Below are positions 1-11,699 of a stretch of DNA of 64,000 nucleotides, in pieces. The first letter of the stretch is position 1, and every line of letters starts with the position of its first letter. The stretch is from positions 992,001 to 1,056,000 of the forward strand of contig JASANH010000138.1 of assembly GCA_030248295.1 (NCBI GenBank), read 5' to 3'. Source of the DNA: Mesodorylaimus sp. YZB2_4. Taxonomy: Eukaryota > Nematoda > Enoplea > Dorylaimida > Dorylaimidae. The notes below the pieces were generated by a model that was not told the DNA's origin, ran no database searches, and worked only from the letters and a program-made list of their open reading frames with translations. Both the position numbers and the translations under genes were made by a program.

Positions 1-239
1 ACAAGAGGCGGTGGAAGACAGTATTGTAGAAGGGATAATTTACACGCTGCCAAGTAAGCTCTACGTTATAGACCAGAACAGAAGGTTTTGATGCAAGCAA
101 TACCTTTGCCACTTGGTTGCTTGGCACATATCGAATCCAAACGTGCATCCATTTTGCCAATGTTTGGGCAGCCGAGCCACAGCGAATTTTCTCGCATGGT
201 CCAAGGACAACGAACCATGCTGAGGCATGTGCAACCAGC

Positions 240-420
240 ATTCCTGTCGGTCGGGAGTAATCGATACGCTCCCCTGGGACACGGCTGAGAGACGTCAACC
301 TCTCGGGTTGATGTTTCTTGGGCAGGTGTAGTCGCGAGACTTTCCTTGCCTACCTAGAGTCGGAGTTTAGACTTCGGTGTCGACCATCTCCCGCCGCCTC
401 GGTACGCTGGTTACACATAG
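240..420 (+). repeat. Dispersed repeat family A, copy 1
   Basis: This segment is a diverged copy of sequences at 43005-43195 (+) and 37225-37425 (-). Shared landmarks in order are a run around ATCGATACGCT or its variant, a core GTCAACCTCTCGGGTTG that forms a short hairpin, a GTCGCGAGACT block, and a TCGGAGTTT block followed by CTTCGGT. No coding potential is apparent. It is probably a short non-autonomous element, but the class is unknown. Confidence 0.6.
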
Positions 421-474
421 CACGACAAAATGAACCATGGCACCCGGCACTCCTCCTTCTTTCACTGGCTTCGG

Positions 475-1240
475 GGGTAGGCCAATTGCGCCGTTCACAG
501 TTGCGCTTATCACAATTGCGCTGTTTCAATGGCGCCGATCCCAATTGCGCCATTTCCCGACTGCGCCATCACCCAGTTCCGCCGTTCTCACTTGCGCTAT
601 TTCCATTAGCGCAATTTCGGCGAACCTACTTGAAACTGGATTGGCAGGTGATAAACCTGATAGCAGAGGGGCAAGAGCATCCTGGGCTGGACAAGGAATT
701 CCTCGGACGATGGCGGGTGGGCTTTGAACGCTGTTGGTTCTCGATAGCTGAAATTTTCCCTCGTTTAGCTCCCATCTCTCCACTTGGAGCACCTCGACGG
801 CACTGCGTGTCACCCATGGCCTGGCGTGCAAGGTCAGCGATTTTATCTACAACTTAGCCGGGTCGCAGACTGAGCTCCTTCAGTGGGAATCGAACCCAGG
901 ACGAGTCCAGCCTCCCAAGCAATATGGCTGGAGCGAATGCTGAACCACCTTGGCCGCCTTCATTGTTGCACATCAGATCCTATGTCCTACTGTATGTCTT
1001 TCTAGTTTCAGTTGCATCAGGGGTTTTCGTTTGACATTTTTTTGCAAGTTTGTTCGAAGACAAGGCCCAATTTTTAATAGCAAGGACCAACTGTATGGTA
1101 AGCGTAGGCGCATTCGGGAATGGCACATGTGGGATCCAGCGCAAATGAGCAATGTCGCAATTGGGAACAGCGCAAATGCGGCACAGCGGATATGGGAATG
1201 GCGCAAATAAGACACGGCGCCGTGCGGCGCAACTGGCTAA
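475..1240. mobile_element. Candidate non-autonomous element with inverted arrays of CAATTGCGC
   Basis: At 480-620 the motif CAATTGCGC or close variants recurs every 10-30 bases in forward orientation. At 1100-1240 the reverse complement (GCGCAAATG, GCGCAATTG) recurs in the same way. The two arrays therefore form an inverted pair about 760 bp apart at the outer edges. The interior holds a tRNA-like SINE (690-960) and no transposase. The design matches elements at 32590-33380 and 40213-40932, which use different motifs. Subterminal repeats of this kind are typical of transposase-binding sites in DNA transposons. No target-site duplication was identified. Confidence 0.5.
690..960 (-). mobile_element. 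tRNA-derived SINE, family C, copy 1
   Basis: Read on the minus strand, the head resembles a tRNA promoter: an A-box-like GGTGGTTCAGCATTCG, then a B-box-like GGTTCGATTCCCAC near 890. The body that follows (CTGACCTTGCACGCCAGGCC, then GAGGTGCTCCAA and GGAGAGATGG) is shared with 42640-42940 on the plus strand. No open frame is conserved between the copies, which fits a SINE. Confidence 0.6.
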
Positions 1241-2164
1241 ATCCCCACTACAGCAAAAGTTGAAATTTAGAATACCATTTCCGGTCGCTGGGTCCTAACA
1301 TCGATGTCGGGAGAAAAACAGCGCGGTCTGTACTGTACGGTTTGCAGGCAAACAGGGGTTACTCGACTTCTTGAACTCGATAGCATTGAGGCTTGCTATC
1401 AGCAAACACAGAGTACATTCCTGCAGATCTGGAGGGTATCACGAGAGCCGTGTGCCAAATATAGTGTCGAAGGGAACATGGTGCACTGACATTAACATCC
1501 GCACACAGTACTTCACTGGTCACATCAAGCAGACATGGTTTCGAGCAGGTGCAGGATATCAGAGCTAGCCTTCGTACCAGCAACGAATTCTTCGAATCTA
1601 GAAAGTAATATTGGCTATAGGGAACTAAAGACTTTAGGTCACTACAGTACATACGTGATTTTGTCGTCGTGGTTCTTATCTAAGCTATCAAATATGTTGG
1701 AAGCCACTGCAGCCGCTGCTTTGCTATCACTAACATTGTTGCGTAATGGAGCAATTGTGGTGTAAATAGCCTGAAGATAAGTGATAAAACGATTATGATG
1801 CATAGACTCAAACTGAGATAATCTGAGACATATAATAGATGAGCACGTTATATTTTATGCATAGTACGAACCCAAATTGCGCAGATATGTGCGTCGTGCT
1901 TAAATTTATCACGAATTTCTGCTAACGGCAGATATACAAGCGCTGTACATCTGCTATTAGCGGAGCAACTTCTGGCTCGTATAGCGACCAGATGAGTCAG
2001 CTCCTGCGCCGTGACAAAACCCCCAGTCTGGCCTAACAATCTGGCCAGGTCCACCAATGAACTTGACGAATCATGAGACTATACAGTAGGGTCATGGAAC
2101 AAATGTCTCTGACTAGCATGCATAATGACCTCGGATTGCCCCAACCTCTCTCCCCCGCGCTTAC
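1241..2164. other. Gene-free stretch
   Basis: I see no convincing exon, RNA gene or repeat here. The C-terminal exon expected for the neighbouring calcium-sensor gene would lie on the minus strand in or beyond this stretch, but no frame shows a fourth EF-hand. Confidence 0.5.
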
Positions 2165-2657
2165 CGCGATAACACTCTCCAACTCCCATTTCGAAATACA
2201 TCCATTGTTATCCAAATCGCACATTCGAAATGCAGCTCGAAGTTTCTGTTCCGGGCTGCCATGAGTTAACAAACCGATGCCGCAAATAAATTCTGAAAAG
2301 CACCCTCATGTAAGTACTCGTAAAGCAGGAAAAAACACTTGGCGCGACCTCTGAAATCGATTAATCCATCCTCATTTGCATCGTAAATTCTGAAAAGCTG
2401 ATCAGTGAACGCCCTGGGGTCGCCATCTGGAAACAGGTTGCGGTATTGTCTGAAAGTGATCAATCTCGTCTTTGGTCACTTGGTGTCGCTTTCTCATTCC
2501 AGTCTCACTTTATCATTTCTTCCTTGGTAATACGACCAGTGGGATTGGATTTGATGAACTCTTTGTGGAACTCGATCAGTTCGGAATCACTGAAATGGGT
2601 TTGGTGGCGAAGATCGTTCAATTGTGTCGGTTTCAAACTTGATTGTCTCTGGCCCAT
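2165..2657 (-). CDS. Neuronal calcium sensor family protein (EF-hand), 3' end not found
   Basis: Exons are 2657-2509, 2449-2349 and 2292-2165, with introns of 59 and 56 bp and GT-AG borders. They join in frame to about 126 residues. The N-terminus MGQRQSS with Gly2 fits the N-myristoylation signal of this family. The first, degenerate EF-hand region and the motif NPTGRITKEEM are followed by FPDGDPRAF, an EF-hand loop DANEDGLIDFREF and another DLDNNGCISKWEL. Family members (NCS-1, recoverin, hippocalcin-like) have about 190 residues and a further EF-hand. Here the reading stops at a good donor (GTAAGC at 2164). The next exon is not recognisable downstream, so the gene is either split by a long intron leaving the window or truncated. 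The family role is calcium-triggered membrane binding and control of receptors or channels in neurons. Confidence 0.8.
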
Positions 2658-2959
2658 ATTTATCAAACGGCTTTAGGAGTCAGGAAAATTATGTCGTAGC
2701 CACGTTCTGCAGCATCTACTGTACAAAGTCAGAGTAGCAGTATATGACACCTAATTTTCTCGGTGGCGCTTTTATAGGCATTTGGACTGTTTTCCACGTC
2801 CCACCAGCGCTATTCGGAAACGAGCCAGCATGCGATCCTAGCAACGTGAAAATGACTTTGCTAAGTGTAGCACGTACATTTCCTTTCTTAGAACACCCAC
2901 TGGAACATTTGGCTTTGAAAAATTCAATTCATTAGAGCATTTCCGCGAAGACAAGCTTG

Positions 2960-3110
2960 ACGTATCGAGTAATTTACGCAAGCCACGCCGCGGGTCAGCC
3001 AAGGCGGACGAAGTGTCTCCGGTTGGAGCAGGTATCGAACACTCATCAATACCGCCTTGGCGTCCATCTGGTAGACCAACAATGATGAGCTGCGCAACCA
3101 AGGCCTGTGT
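2960..3110 (-). mobile_element. Possible tRNA-like SINE
   Basis: The minus strand carries GAGTGTTCGATACCTGC, close to a pol III B box, with a GCCTTGG repeat on both sides. I found no second copy in the window, so the call rests on the promoter-like motif only. The rest of 2658-3780 shows nothing I can support. Confidence 0.3.
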
Positions 3111-3780
3111 TGCTACAGCTTACATGCATAATTCAGTCCGATGGGCTTGTTTAGTTGTCTTTCGGAACAGTCGTGGGCGTGCTGTCGAGACGGCCCCACC
3201 AACGACTCATGACCCTGCATACAGTTAGACTCACTCGACGCGGACCAAACAAAGACCAGGCGCGGCGGCAGATGCTAGTACTAAGCGTCAAGGATATGCA
3301 TGCAAGGCACTGTCAATACTTATAGTTCCCCACCTAGACTTGGTTGGTTTCCCCCTCAAATATTTTCCTTGGGTAGTATGGGACACATACTGCAAAGGCC
3401 CACCCCACTGACACCCTGCCATGATGTTTTAGGAAGAAGATAAAACGCGGAAACATGAGCATTGATTAAATTCTATGTTCTGCAACAGTGTTTGAGCTGA
3501 ATTTGAGAGTGAAATTGTCTCTTCTTCATGCCAAAATTTTAATTTTAATTCCCCCTCTCGGACAGTTTGAAGGAATAATTGCCCTGGGATGTTTTTATCG
3601 ATTATTTGCGGTGTTGGAGATGATGGATCGTTTCTACTGGGATCGACAGGTTGCAAAGGGTGGTTTATGTTTGAGTCGATATTTACGAATCGTATTCAGA
3701 GATACGCATTCAAACGCGAACTCATTTGGCGACCAGCTTGGCCATGACTTGCATGGTTTCATTTCCTTTCACCGGAATCC

Positions 3781-4504
3781 CTACTCCGACTCGTCGAGCG
3801 ACGTGACCACATTCGGTTCATCGTCAAACGCGTACTCGTTGGGGTCAGGCGGGGTCGGCGTGTTGCACAAGGCCTTCAGGTCCTCAGGAGTGCCTTCGGG
3901 CGGATGAGCGGGGCAGTAGATCTTCTCCAAGTCGGATATGAAAAACTGAAACAGAAACAAGCTCTTCCCTCCACTTTGACCTGCCAAGTCTAAGCATAGG
4001 GAACTATGGAAGGGACCATGTCACCAAAGCAGCACCTTTAGTACCTTGCCGAGAATCCTCTTCTCGCACGTGGTGCATTGAAAGCAACGCGAATGATATA
4101 AATGACCGAGAGCGTAGACGGGCGGCTTGTTCTCGCTCTTCCTGCAATGTAACTGGTTCAGCTCCCTTTCCCTATCTGGATAACAATATTTCATGAGCTG
4201 ATCACCCACCTTACCTTCCGAACAACCAGCTGCCACACTCGGAGCACGCTGGCTCGAGCATAGTATGATTGCACAGCAGACAATACGGCTTTCCATCGTG
4301 CACGACGTACTTCATCATTTTCTCTGAGCAGCTCGTGCAAGTGAAACAATCAAAGTGGTACAACTTGCCGTACGCCAGCTTCGACTTGTCTTCCAACGGT
4401 TTGCCGCACTTGAAGCACTTATCCCCCATCGAAGGTCGACCACGATTATCCGAGGCAGCCGATTGGGCACCCTCCGACTTCAACGACTCCGAACTCGTCG
4501 GCAT
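3781..4504 (-). CDS. Two-LIM-domain protein
   Basis: Exons are 4504-4215, 4141-4045 and 3945-3781, giving 183 residues. The start is the first true ATG, before PTSSES. LIM1 (about residues 31-85) begins CFKCGKPL and carries the ligand cluster HFDCFTCTSC. LIM2 begins CSECGSW, crosses two introns, has HSRCFQCTTC and ends YCPAH. Both LIM domains keep all visible Zn ligands. The remaining tail (EGTPEDLKALC onward) is acidic and ends DESE. LIM domains bind protein partners, often in the cytoskeleton or nucleus. I cannot place this in a named subfamily. It lies head to head with BRX1, with 462 bp between the two starts, so the two may share a promoter region. Confidence 0.85.
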
Positions 4505-4966
4505 CTTGATCAAGGATTCACTAGTTGACTAGTACAACCGAGACTGACCTCACGCACCAATAATCGACCGCACACCCGATCACATTGATCCAAACTGATC
4601 GGAGGGGGGCACATATTGATGGCACTGTACAGTGCCGTGCATAAATAGCAGAAAATGCACATGCATTGTTCATATTTTTACTCGTTACTTAATACAGCAA
4701 AACACTCGCTACAGTCTGCATATGCGAGCAGTCAACTAGCTCTCCTTATCCAGATATAGGCGAAGCGACGGGTACGGTCAGTTACTTAAAAATTTAAATT
4801 TTCGCGGTATATTGGAAAGAGTATTACCTAACCTGCGAATCATCTGTGCGTTCCGACATTTCTCGATTTTCGACCTTCCGACAACAAATCGGTTTCTTAT
4901 TCGAAAACGCCAAGTATCTATCTTTCTTTCAAATTTGAATTGATTTTTTTCTATATAATCGAAAAG

Positions 4967-6802
4967 ATGTCAACTTCATTAACGGATGAACTAGGCCCTA
5001 TTCCAGTCGTTGACTCCCCGAAGAAGATTTTGAAACCGAAATGGCGGAATCGTGAGCGGGTCCTCGTATTTTGTTCTCGCGGAGCTTCGTTTCGTGATCG
5101 GCATTTGATGTCGGATCTCAGATCGTTGATGCCTCATTCTAAAGGTGATTCAAAATTTGATAAACGGGAGAAAACGGCCGTCATCAACGAAATTTGCGAA
5201 ATGGAGAATTGCAGCAAATGCGTGTATTTCGAAAACCGAAAACGCAGCGATCTGTATTTATGGGTTTCAAATATCAGCGGGTAAGTCATTGTCAGCTGCT
5301 GCTATGCCATTTTCTTGTGCCTGAAGTGAGTAAGTGCTGTCATTTGTCGAGTTCATGCATTGTTTCAGGAAGATAAGATCTATCTATCATGTTCGGATCC
5401 TGAGGTTGTGTTATGGCCCGTGGTTTGACATTTCATGTCATATTTTATCCATAGTCAAGCACTGTACAGCGCACTCGAGGGCTAAGGAACACCTACTTGA
5501 CAATCATTTTGTACCGAGGCGGGAGTCAAACCCTCCCCTTTATGGTATGGTGTGGTTGGACATGGTGTTTGTTTTAATGGGCGATTCCTTAGGAGCGACC
5601 CTTCTCGCTTATGACGTACTGCACAGGCCCAACACTCAACATTTATTGACGGCATTATTATTATTACGTCTACGTATCTTGTTTCAGAGGCCCATCAGCG
5701 AAGTTTCTCGTTCAAAATGTGCATACAATGGGCGAATTGAAAATGACTGGCAACTGCCTCAAAGGATCGCGACCAATCTTGTCCTTCGATCGAATATTCG
5801 ACGAGGAGCCGCATTTGGCGTTGCTCAAAGAACTATTCATTCAAACTTTTGGTACTCCTGCTTTTCACCCCAGAAGCCAACCATTTTTTGATCACGTGAT
5901 AACGTTTTCGATCGAGGACGGTCGAATATGGTTCAGAAACTATCAAATTTTAGACGAGTCGACTTGGAAATTGGAAGAAATCGGTAAATTCTCTGGTTGA
6001 ACCTGGCATCTCTCACTTGGGAACATTGAAACGCAATGCTCTTTTAAATCGCTGGGATTCTGACCATTAGCCTTGATATGACTGCATTTACATTCCAGCA
6101 GTGCCTTGCGGTTTTAGCTTATTTGAAGGAAAAGTATCGAATGCAACCATCATAGTATATGGAAGCTGTAACCGGGGCTTACAGGGACTGTTAGGACATT
6201 TAGGTTCATACGTTTATGGAAGCCCATGGGAGATTCTCATCCCAGATTAGGACATAAAAGCGATGGGCTGTTCTTCTAACTGCACTGCACGCGGAGTAAA
6301 TGTGGTCAAGATTCGTTTCATGCTCATTTTCTTTATAGGTCCTCGAATGGTCTTGGAACCGATCAAGATCTTTGATGGCAGTTTTGGCGGTCCCGTTTTG
6401 TACGAAAACGCGAATTATCAAAGCCCGAATCTGCTACGTCGTCAGATGCGTTTAGCTTCGGCTGGCAAATACATCAATCGGGTTCAAGCCAAGGCGGCCC
6501 TGTCAGCTGAGCGAGAACAAGAAAAGCAAACGTTCAAAACCGATCCGACCGATGAAATTTTTGAAACTGATACAAGGAAAAAACGAAAGCGGGATACTGC
6601 AGACAAGCGTGAGGATGGGAACGAGGAAGAGGCGGGAGGCGATGGTGGAAAACGGGAAGCTACGACGGCAGTGGTTGAAAAATTGAAGCGGAGAATCGAA
6701 TCAGCTATGCCGGAAGCGAAGAGACGAAAACGAATTAAACAAAGACAGAAGAACAAAGCTGCGAAGAATCTTGCTCGTCAGAAGAATAATGCAAGTGCTT
6801 GA
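4967..6802 (+). CDS. BRX1: Ribosome biogenesis protein BRX1 (Brix domain)
   Basis: Exons are 4967-5280, 5688-5983 and 6339-6802, joined by GT-AG introns into 357 residues; the human protein has 353. The Brix domain begins around residue 28 with ERVLVFCSRG and FRDRHLMSDLRSLMPHSK. It continues with KMTGNCLKGSRP, the HPRSQPF segment, IWFRNYQI and IKIFDGSFGGP, then YQSPN. All of these are close to animal BRX1. The C-terminus (about 270-357) is highly charged and Lys/Arg-rich, as expected for a nucleolar rRNA-binding protein. BRX1 acts in pre-60S assembly and 27S/32S pre-rRNA processing. Intron 1 contains a SINE fragment on the minus strand. Confidence 0.95.
5425..5546 (-). mobile_element. SINE family D fragment in BRX1 intron 1
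   Basis: On the minus strand, GGGGAGGGTTTGACTCCCG followed by AAATGATTGTCAA, a GTGTTGCTTAG-like block, GTGCTTG, TATGGATAAA and TATGACATG runs parallel to 21540-21665 (+). The tRNA-like 5' head is absent, so this is a 3' fragment. Confidence 0.6.
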
Positions 6803-7164
6803 TTAGATTTCTTGTTAATTCTTGATCAGTTTGAGAAAATAATCATTGAACACTATACTGTAGGGCTGAAGGGGAGGTTGCTGCGGAAACCATGTTTTCA
6901 GGTGGGAGAGTCGTCGAGGGCTTATTAGTCGAAGCGCGAGCGAAGTTTAGAGCGTAGGGACAGGTGTGCATTGAATTGGCCCCAGCTGATCCAATTACTT
7001 TGCTAGCTTAGAGCTGGAACTAATTTCAATCAGTGTAGTCCTAAAATAAATCCGGAATTCCGGATAAAAGGCGGGGACTTCAGCCAGCTACTCGAGAAGT
7101 GGAGGGCACTCGAGAGTGTCCGAAATAGTTACGGTGGTCAGGAATAGAGCACTCCTGTGGCCGG

Positions 7165-7170
7165 TATAAA
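7165..7170 (+). promoter_or_regulatory. TATA box of the secreted Cys-rich gene
   Basis: TATAAA lies 36 bases before the start codon at 7206, so the 5' UTR must be very short. Strong TATA boxes of this kind are common before highly expressed secreted-protein genes. Confidence 0.5.
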
Positions 7171-7205
7171 TGTGAGCAGCTGCACAGGTCGGTCAGTAGG
7201 GGAGG

Positions 7206-7698
7206 ATGTTGGTGGCTGTGCTGGCTCTGTTGGTACTCGGCTGCCGCGCGGCCCCTCAAGCAGTGGACGCGTCTGGCAAATGGTGCTCTGGGTGTGGCTT
7301 AGTATACGCTCCCTCGTGTCCAGGTGAGTCGTGTTGTGCGCGGGTGCTGTGCTAATTGTGTTAATTGGTTTACAGCAGTGGGCGGCTATGTGCAGACGGG
7401 CTCGTGCCAGGGGAGCACCGCCTGCCCGGCCAATTCGGTCTGCTGGGCCAGCTCGGTGTGCTGTGCATTGAGCACTAGCATGACGACCACGACGACAGTG
7501 GCCACTATCCCCGGCACCGGTGAGTCTCACGGGAGTGACTGTGAAATCGATACGACACCTTCTCCATTTTCAGTCGGCTGCTCGGCGCTGGACGCTTTCG
7601 GTGAGTGCTTTCCGGGCAACCAGTGCGGTTCTTTCTTCGGATTCCAATTGACTTGCGTCAGTGGTCTGTGCTGTCCGGCCACGGGCAGAAAACGATAA
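7206..7698 (+). CDS. Small secreted cysteine-rich protein
   Basis: Exons are 7206-7323, 7376-7519 and 7574-7698, with introns of 52 and 54 bp, giving 128 residues. Residues 1-15 (MLVAVLALLVLGCRA) are a clear signal peptide. Two Cys-rich segments follow, separated by a Thr-rich linker (MTTTTTVAT). The Cys spacing includes CSGCG, CPANSVCW, a CC pair, then C-x6-C-x4-C and a final GLCCP. It ends with basic residues (GRKR). The pattern resembles Lustrin-type or other small Cys-rich domains of secreted nematode proteins, but I cannot assign a family. A TATA box sits just upstream and AATAAA at 7793 is a likely poly(A) signal. Confidence 0.8.
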
Positions 7699-7792
7699 CG
7701 GTCAGTGATGGCTGTGTGCTGTAGCAGATGCCCCATTCGGAACTATTCTTTTCAAATGCCCTCTTTCAAGACTCGTGCCTTGGGCAATGGAG

Positions 7793-7798
7793 AATAAA
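7793..7798 (+). terminator. Poly(A) signal of the Cys-rich gene
   Basis: AATAAA occurs 95 bases after the stop codon at 7698. It is the first such hexamer downstream on this strand. The stretch 7799-8409 has A-rich runs and no gene I can support. Confidence 0.45.
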
Positions 7799-8409
7799 GC
7801 TTCCTAAATGACAGGGCCAGCCTTGCAATTTACGATTCAGCTGCTTTCGTGTCACCACTTTACCCAGCGGCTCATAAATGCTAGAAGAAGCCGCCCGGCA
7901 GATCGATTGTGCCACGCGCCATTTACCTAGCACATGATAAAACGAAGCTGAAAACAAACTCTATCAAAATCATTAACTATTTATCAGCATCTGCCCTAGC
8001 TAGCAATCTCAAGGAACCTATCCACTACACCCACATAGCACCACTTCATCAGTGAAAGCCACACCAGTCCAATCAATACACTCCACTAATATCGCCTAAA
8101 AATGCAAAAGCGCACTCGCTCAAACATGTTGTCCTAGACAGGGGTACCTCGTAATTTGGTCCTTTGGGTTGCAACATCTCACGACAATTGCATCCAATCA
8201 AAAACAGATTCACCGTACGAGATTACTGTAGATTACAAATATTGCGTAGATGCGATGAATATACAAAAAAAAAACTCGTACTTACAAAAAAATAAAGAAA
8301 AACCTGTCATGTACTTTGTGATTTGAAAAATGAACAGCTCAAACAAGCAAATTGCACAAGAATGGCACAAAAAGAAATACCAAAAGCTCAGATCCAAACT
8401 TACCAGACA

Positions 8410-10550
8410 TTAATTCGTTCTCCCGCGATCATCTTCCCGTCGGTCTCCGCTGTCATCGCAACCCGAATTGGGGGCTCCACCGCTAGCACTTCTCTCACGA
8501 TCAGAACCACCGCCACCACCCGCACGTATGATCGATTCGCCACCACTGCCAGTGCTCTTCATCGAAGCGCCTCCTGCGTCACCATCACTACGTCGAACAG
8601 AACCACAACAGCCAACGTCGTCAGAACTTTCGTGAACATCTCGACGTCGAATGACTGCTGCAGGTGGCACTGGCTGCCCTGGCGCGGGTGCGACAGTGGG
8701 ATCGTCGATAGGCAATATCGCTGATACTTTCTCAGGAGGCGTGTAGACAACGACCAGAGGCGGATAACGCCGACGTCCAAGCGTGGCATTCGGGTGACAA
8801 CACGCATAGTATATGCACATGATAGACAAGCCGACGACGTAGAAAACCGAAGCCGTAATAATAAATATGGATTTGTCAGGAGATACGCTCCGGCCCGGAA
8901 CCAAATACAAACACAAGACGACCACAATGAACTCCAACCATTCCAAACCGTATCGCCAAATGTAACGATACCGTGTACGACCTTCTTCCACATTCCACGG
9001 GCAAAATATATGAACCCAAGCGACACTGAATATGAGCAAGATTTGTTGCACGATACTTTCGGACAATTTCGGTTGCTCCCAGCAGCATAATAAGATCAGA
9101 ATCAGGAGATAGTGCGCCGTCAACAGCACTGCTAGCCAATATGTGAACGTGAGGGTAAATAAAATTAAAGCGATGAAACGTCCGACCAATGTTAGCGTGC
9201 GCCAAAGAAAGATTAGAACGCACTGCCCAATGCCGAGATTCTCTTTGTCTTGTCTGAAACATAGTTGCATAACTGACACGCTTTCAAAGACACTAATCCC
9301 CAAAAAACACTGTGCTATACCTGACGTAGCGTAGACATCGATGCTGACTCATTAACGACCACGACAATCCGAATAACGACGACGCCATCGAAATGTAATG
9401 TACCCATGCTGTGCATTGAGAGAAACAATCATGCAAATAAACATACTGGAAACGGCAGAACTGAAAAATTACAAACTAACCGCTAAGATGGCCATGCGAG
9501 TCTGCTTCCAAATTTATTTCCATCCCCCTCCATTTAAAGCATAGGATGTAAAAGATACTTGAGGACTCCGATTTCCCGAATTCAAAAAGGCATCTATAGT
9601 TCACGATACAATGGAACTTTACTGCAGAGACTACGAGCAGCGGAGTCTCGAGCGTTGCCATCCACCCTAAAAGCTGGGAAGACCTCAAAATCTGATTGGG
9701 AGTCTAAAATTTCTTCCATGAGGCAGTTCTTTTACGAGAAGTGGGAATGAGGTACCCGAGAAATGATGAATACTCCACACAGTTCATAAGCCACACTTAA
9801 CATTAGCAAAAGTCCAAGACATGCTTCAACCTCAAAAACACCCGCTTGCTACGTACCAAATAAAGAATTCGAGGCATTCTTATCGATGAAGATGTGTTTG
9901 CACAATACATACGCCTGTATCAGCAATTGCGGCGCCGATTCCAGAAAGGAGATGAAGACGCGTAATAGGGTTGAATCACGATCACTTTCCATAATCCAGT
10001 AGTACAGTTCCAAAATACTTGCGTCGACGACACCATTGTTGGCCGCCAGAAGCTGCCGAAATTTGCAATAATAGAAGGCTGATTCGATCGAATATACAGC
10101 AGGAACTGTTTGTGTTAAAATGCCGCATATCCAAACGGGTTTCATGAATCGATTCGTTATTGCGTTTTGAGGTCGGCTTTTCAAGTCTTCCACCACCCAC
10201 AAGAAGCCCAATATGTTTATAACTATAGATGGCAGGAGGGCGAAAACCAAAACGAGAATACCTTCCACTACCCGACATTTCGTCAACAGCGTTAACCCAA
10301 CGAAGACGTCACTCCCGAAATCGAATACGTACGCTATTGCCGATAACACTGCAAATACGACGCTGTGCAAATGAACTCGTAGTTTTCGTGGCAAACGATC
10401 AGTCTCATCCAAAGGTCGTGTGAATGCACTAACCAGGGGCTGTCGACTATCCGCATCAGTCCGGACAAGCTGACGTTTCTTTAGACGTTCCGAAATGAGC
10501 AATTTGCTGACTGGAAAAGATCGTTGCGAACTACCCGCCGCCGAAGCCAT
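8410..10550 (-). CDS. XK-related protein, CED-8/XKR family membrane protein
   Basis: Exons are 10550-9857, 9408-9321 and 9253-8410, joining in frame to 541 residues. The first exon begins MASAAGSSQRSF and holds membrane segments near VVFAVLSAIAYVFDFGSDVF and VLVFALLPSIVINILGF, followed by the family-like ESAPQLLIQAYVLCK. Exon 2 reads SMASSLFGLSWSLMSQHR, the XK-type helix. Exon 3 adds more helices (VGRFIALILFTLTFTYWL and others), then a Gly/Ser-rich cytosolic tail with a run of six Gly. CED-8 and XKR8-type proteins act in phospholipid scrambling and phosphatidylserine exposure during cell death. I see no obvious DEVD-like caspase site in the part I checked. The frame is open upstream to 11006, but that part looks like UTR. 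Confidence 0.85.
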
Positions 10551-11699
10551 CTCAGATAGCCTACAAGCTAGCCTAATTGGGCAATGTAGGAAGCATAGCG
10601 TATGATTGCCGGCATAGTCGAGGGAGGGACTGGCGCCCAACACAACGCAGTCGGGAGGACTTGAGCTTGAAGGCAGCCCCGGGACACCGGAAGCTCTTTC
10701 GCGCCTTGAGACGCCCGCGCACACTGATGACCTACGGTAATCTAAGCGGATAATGTGCAATAAACAGTTGATGCTCAGGTAAAGAGCGGCAAGCTTACAA
10801 CTTAAACCTGAAAGCTGATTGGATTGATTAGAGGGAAATATGCACACCATGCATGTTTGGTAAATAAAATTTATTTTCGCCTCAAGCAGACTCTTGGAAC
10901 CCCCTTTTTCTAAGACGAAGCGGAAAGATAAGCCACTGATCAGTCGATGTGGTGGAAAAATACTGCACTGATCAATTGGCTGAGCAAAGATTTCCATCAC
11001 ACGCACAAAATTAGCCTCGATCTACGAATTCGACGGGCTGCTCAGTTTGCCAGGTGACTGATGATATATTGACAATTGCGCTAAGAGAGTACCATTATTC
11101 TGGTTTTTTCTTGCTTCTGGTGGCGCATATTCTGGGCGCCTGATTTTTTTGGACACCCAAAAAATAGTACTGGTCAACAAAGTAAGTAGCGATCTGGCAA
11201 AACTTTTTAATTTCCTCTGCTTTGGTGTACAGTAGTTTGTGGAGAGCTCTCATAAACGACAACATTGTCTCCATTCTGCCCTTTCTGACAACTGCGCATG
11301 AATGGAATAATGAATTGCCAAATAGCACAATATTGACCGGGACCCGTCCTGTCATCTTGTTTATTGAGAAGATCACAAAAACAGACGCCAAACGACTCTG
11401 CACCTAAGCACCTGCTGTTGCTGTTCTACATCACCAAGTGTCGTGGCGAATATTAGTGCGCGGCTGCTTCAGGAAGTCACAATTGTTGTCTTTATGAATC
11501 CTGAAGCATCCTTTCTTTTACTTGCTTCACCCAACTTCGTCCGTCTCCAGCACGAAAATCAGGATGTTGCCAGTCCGTCCGGTCCGTATTCTCTTATTCT
11601 TGCATATTCGTTATGGGTGGAGACACGGAGATTTAGTGGGTGTCCGGGTGGACACAGTCCGAGCCATCAGCAGAGTAGACTAAGCTGGCTTTCCTTTCC

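Noticed and set aside
318-857. Frame of 179 codons
   Set aside because: It covers repeat family A, a subterminal motif array and a SINE; the open frame is a by-product.
1848-2057. C-terminal exon of the calcium-sensor gene
   Set aside because: The translation has no EF-hand loop and no fitting acceptor in phase with the donor at 2164.
10551-11006. N-terminal extension of the XK-related protein
   Set aside because: The frame is open but composition changes sharply before MASAAGSS; it is better explained as 5' UTR.
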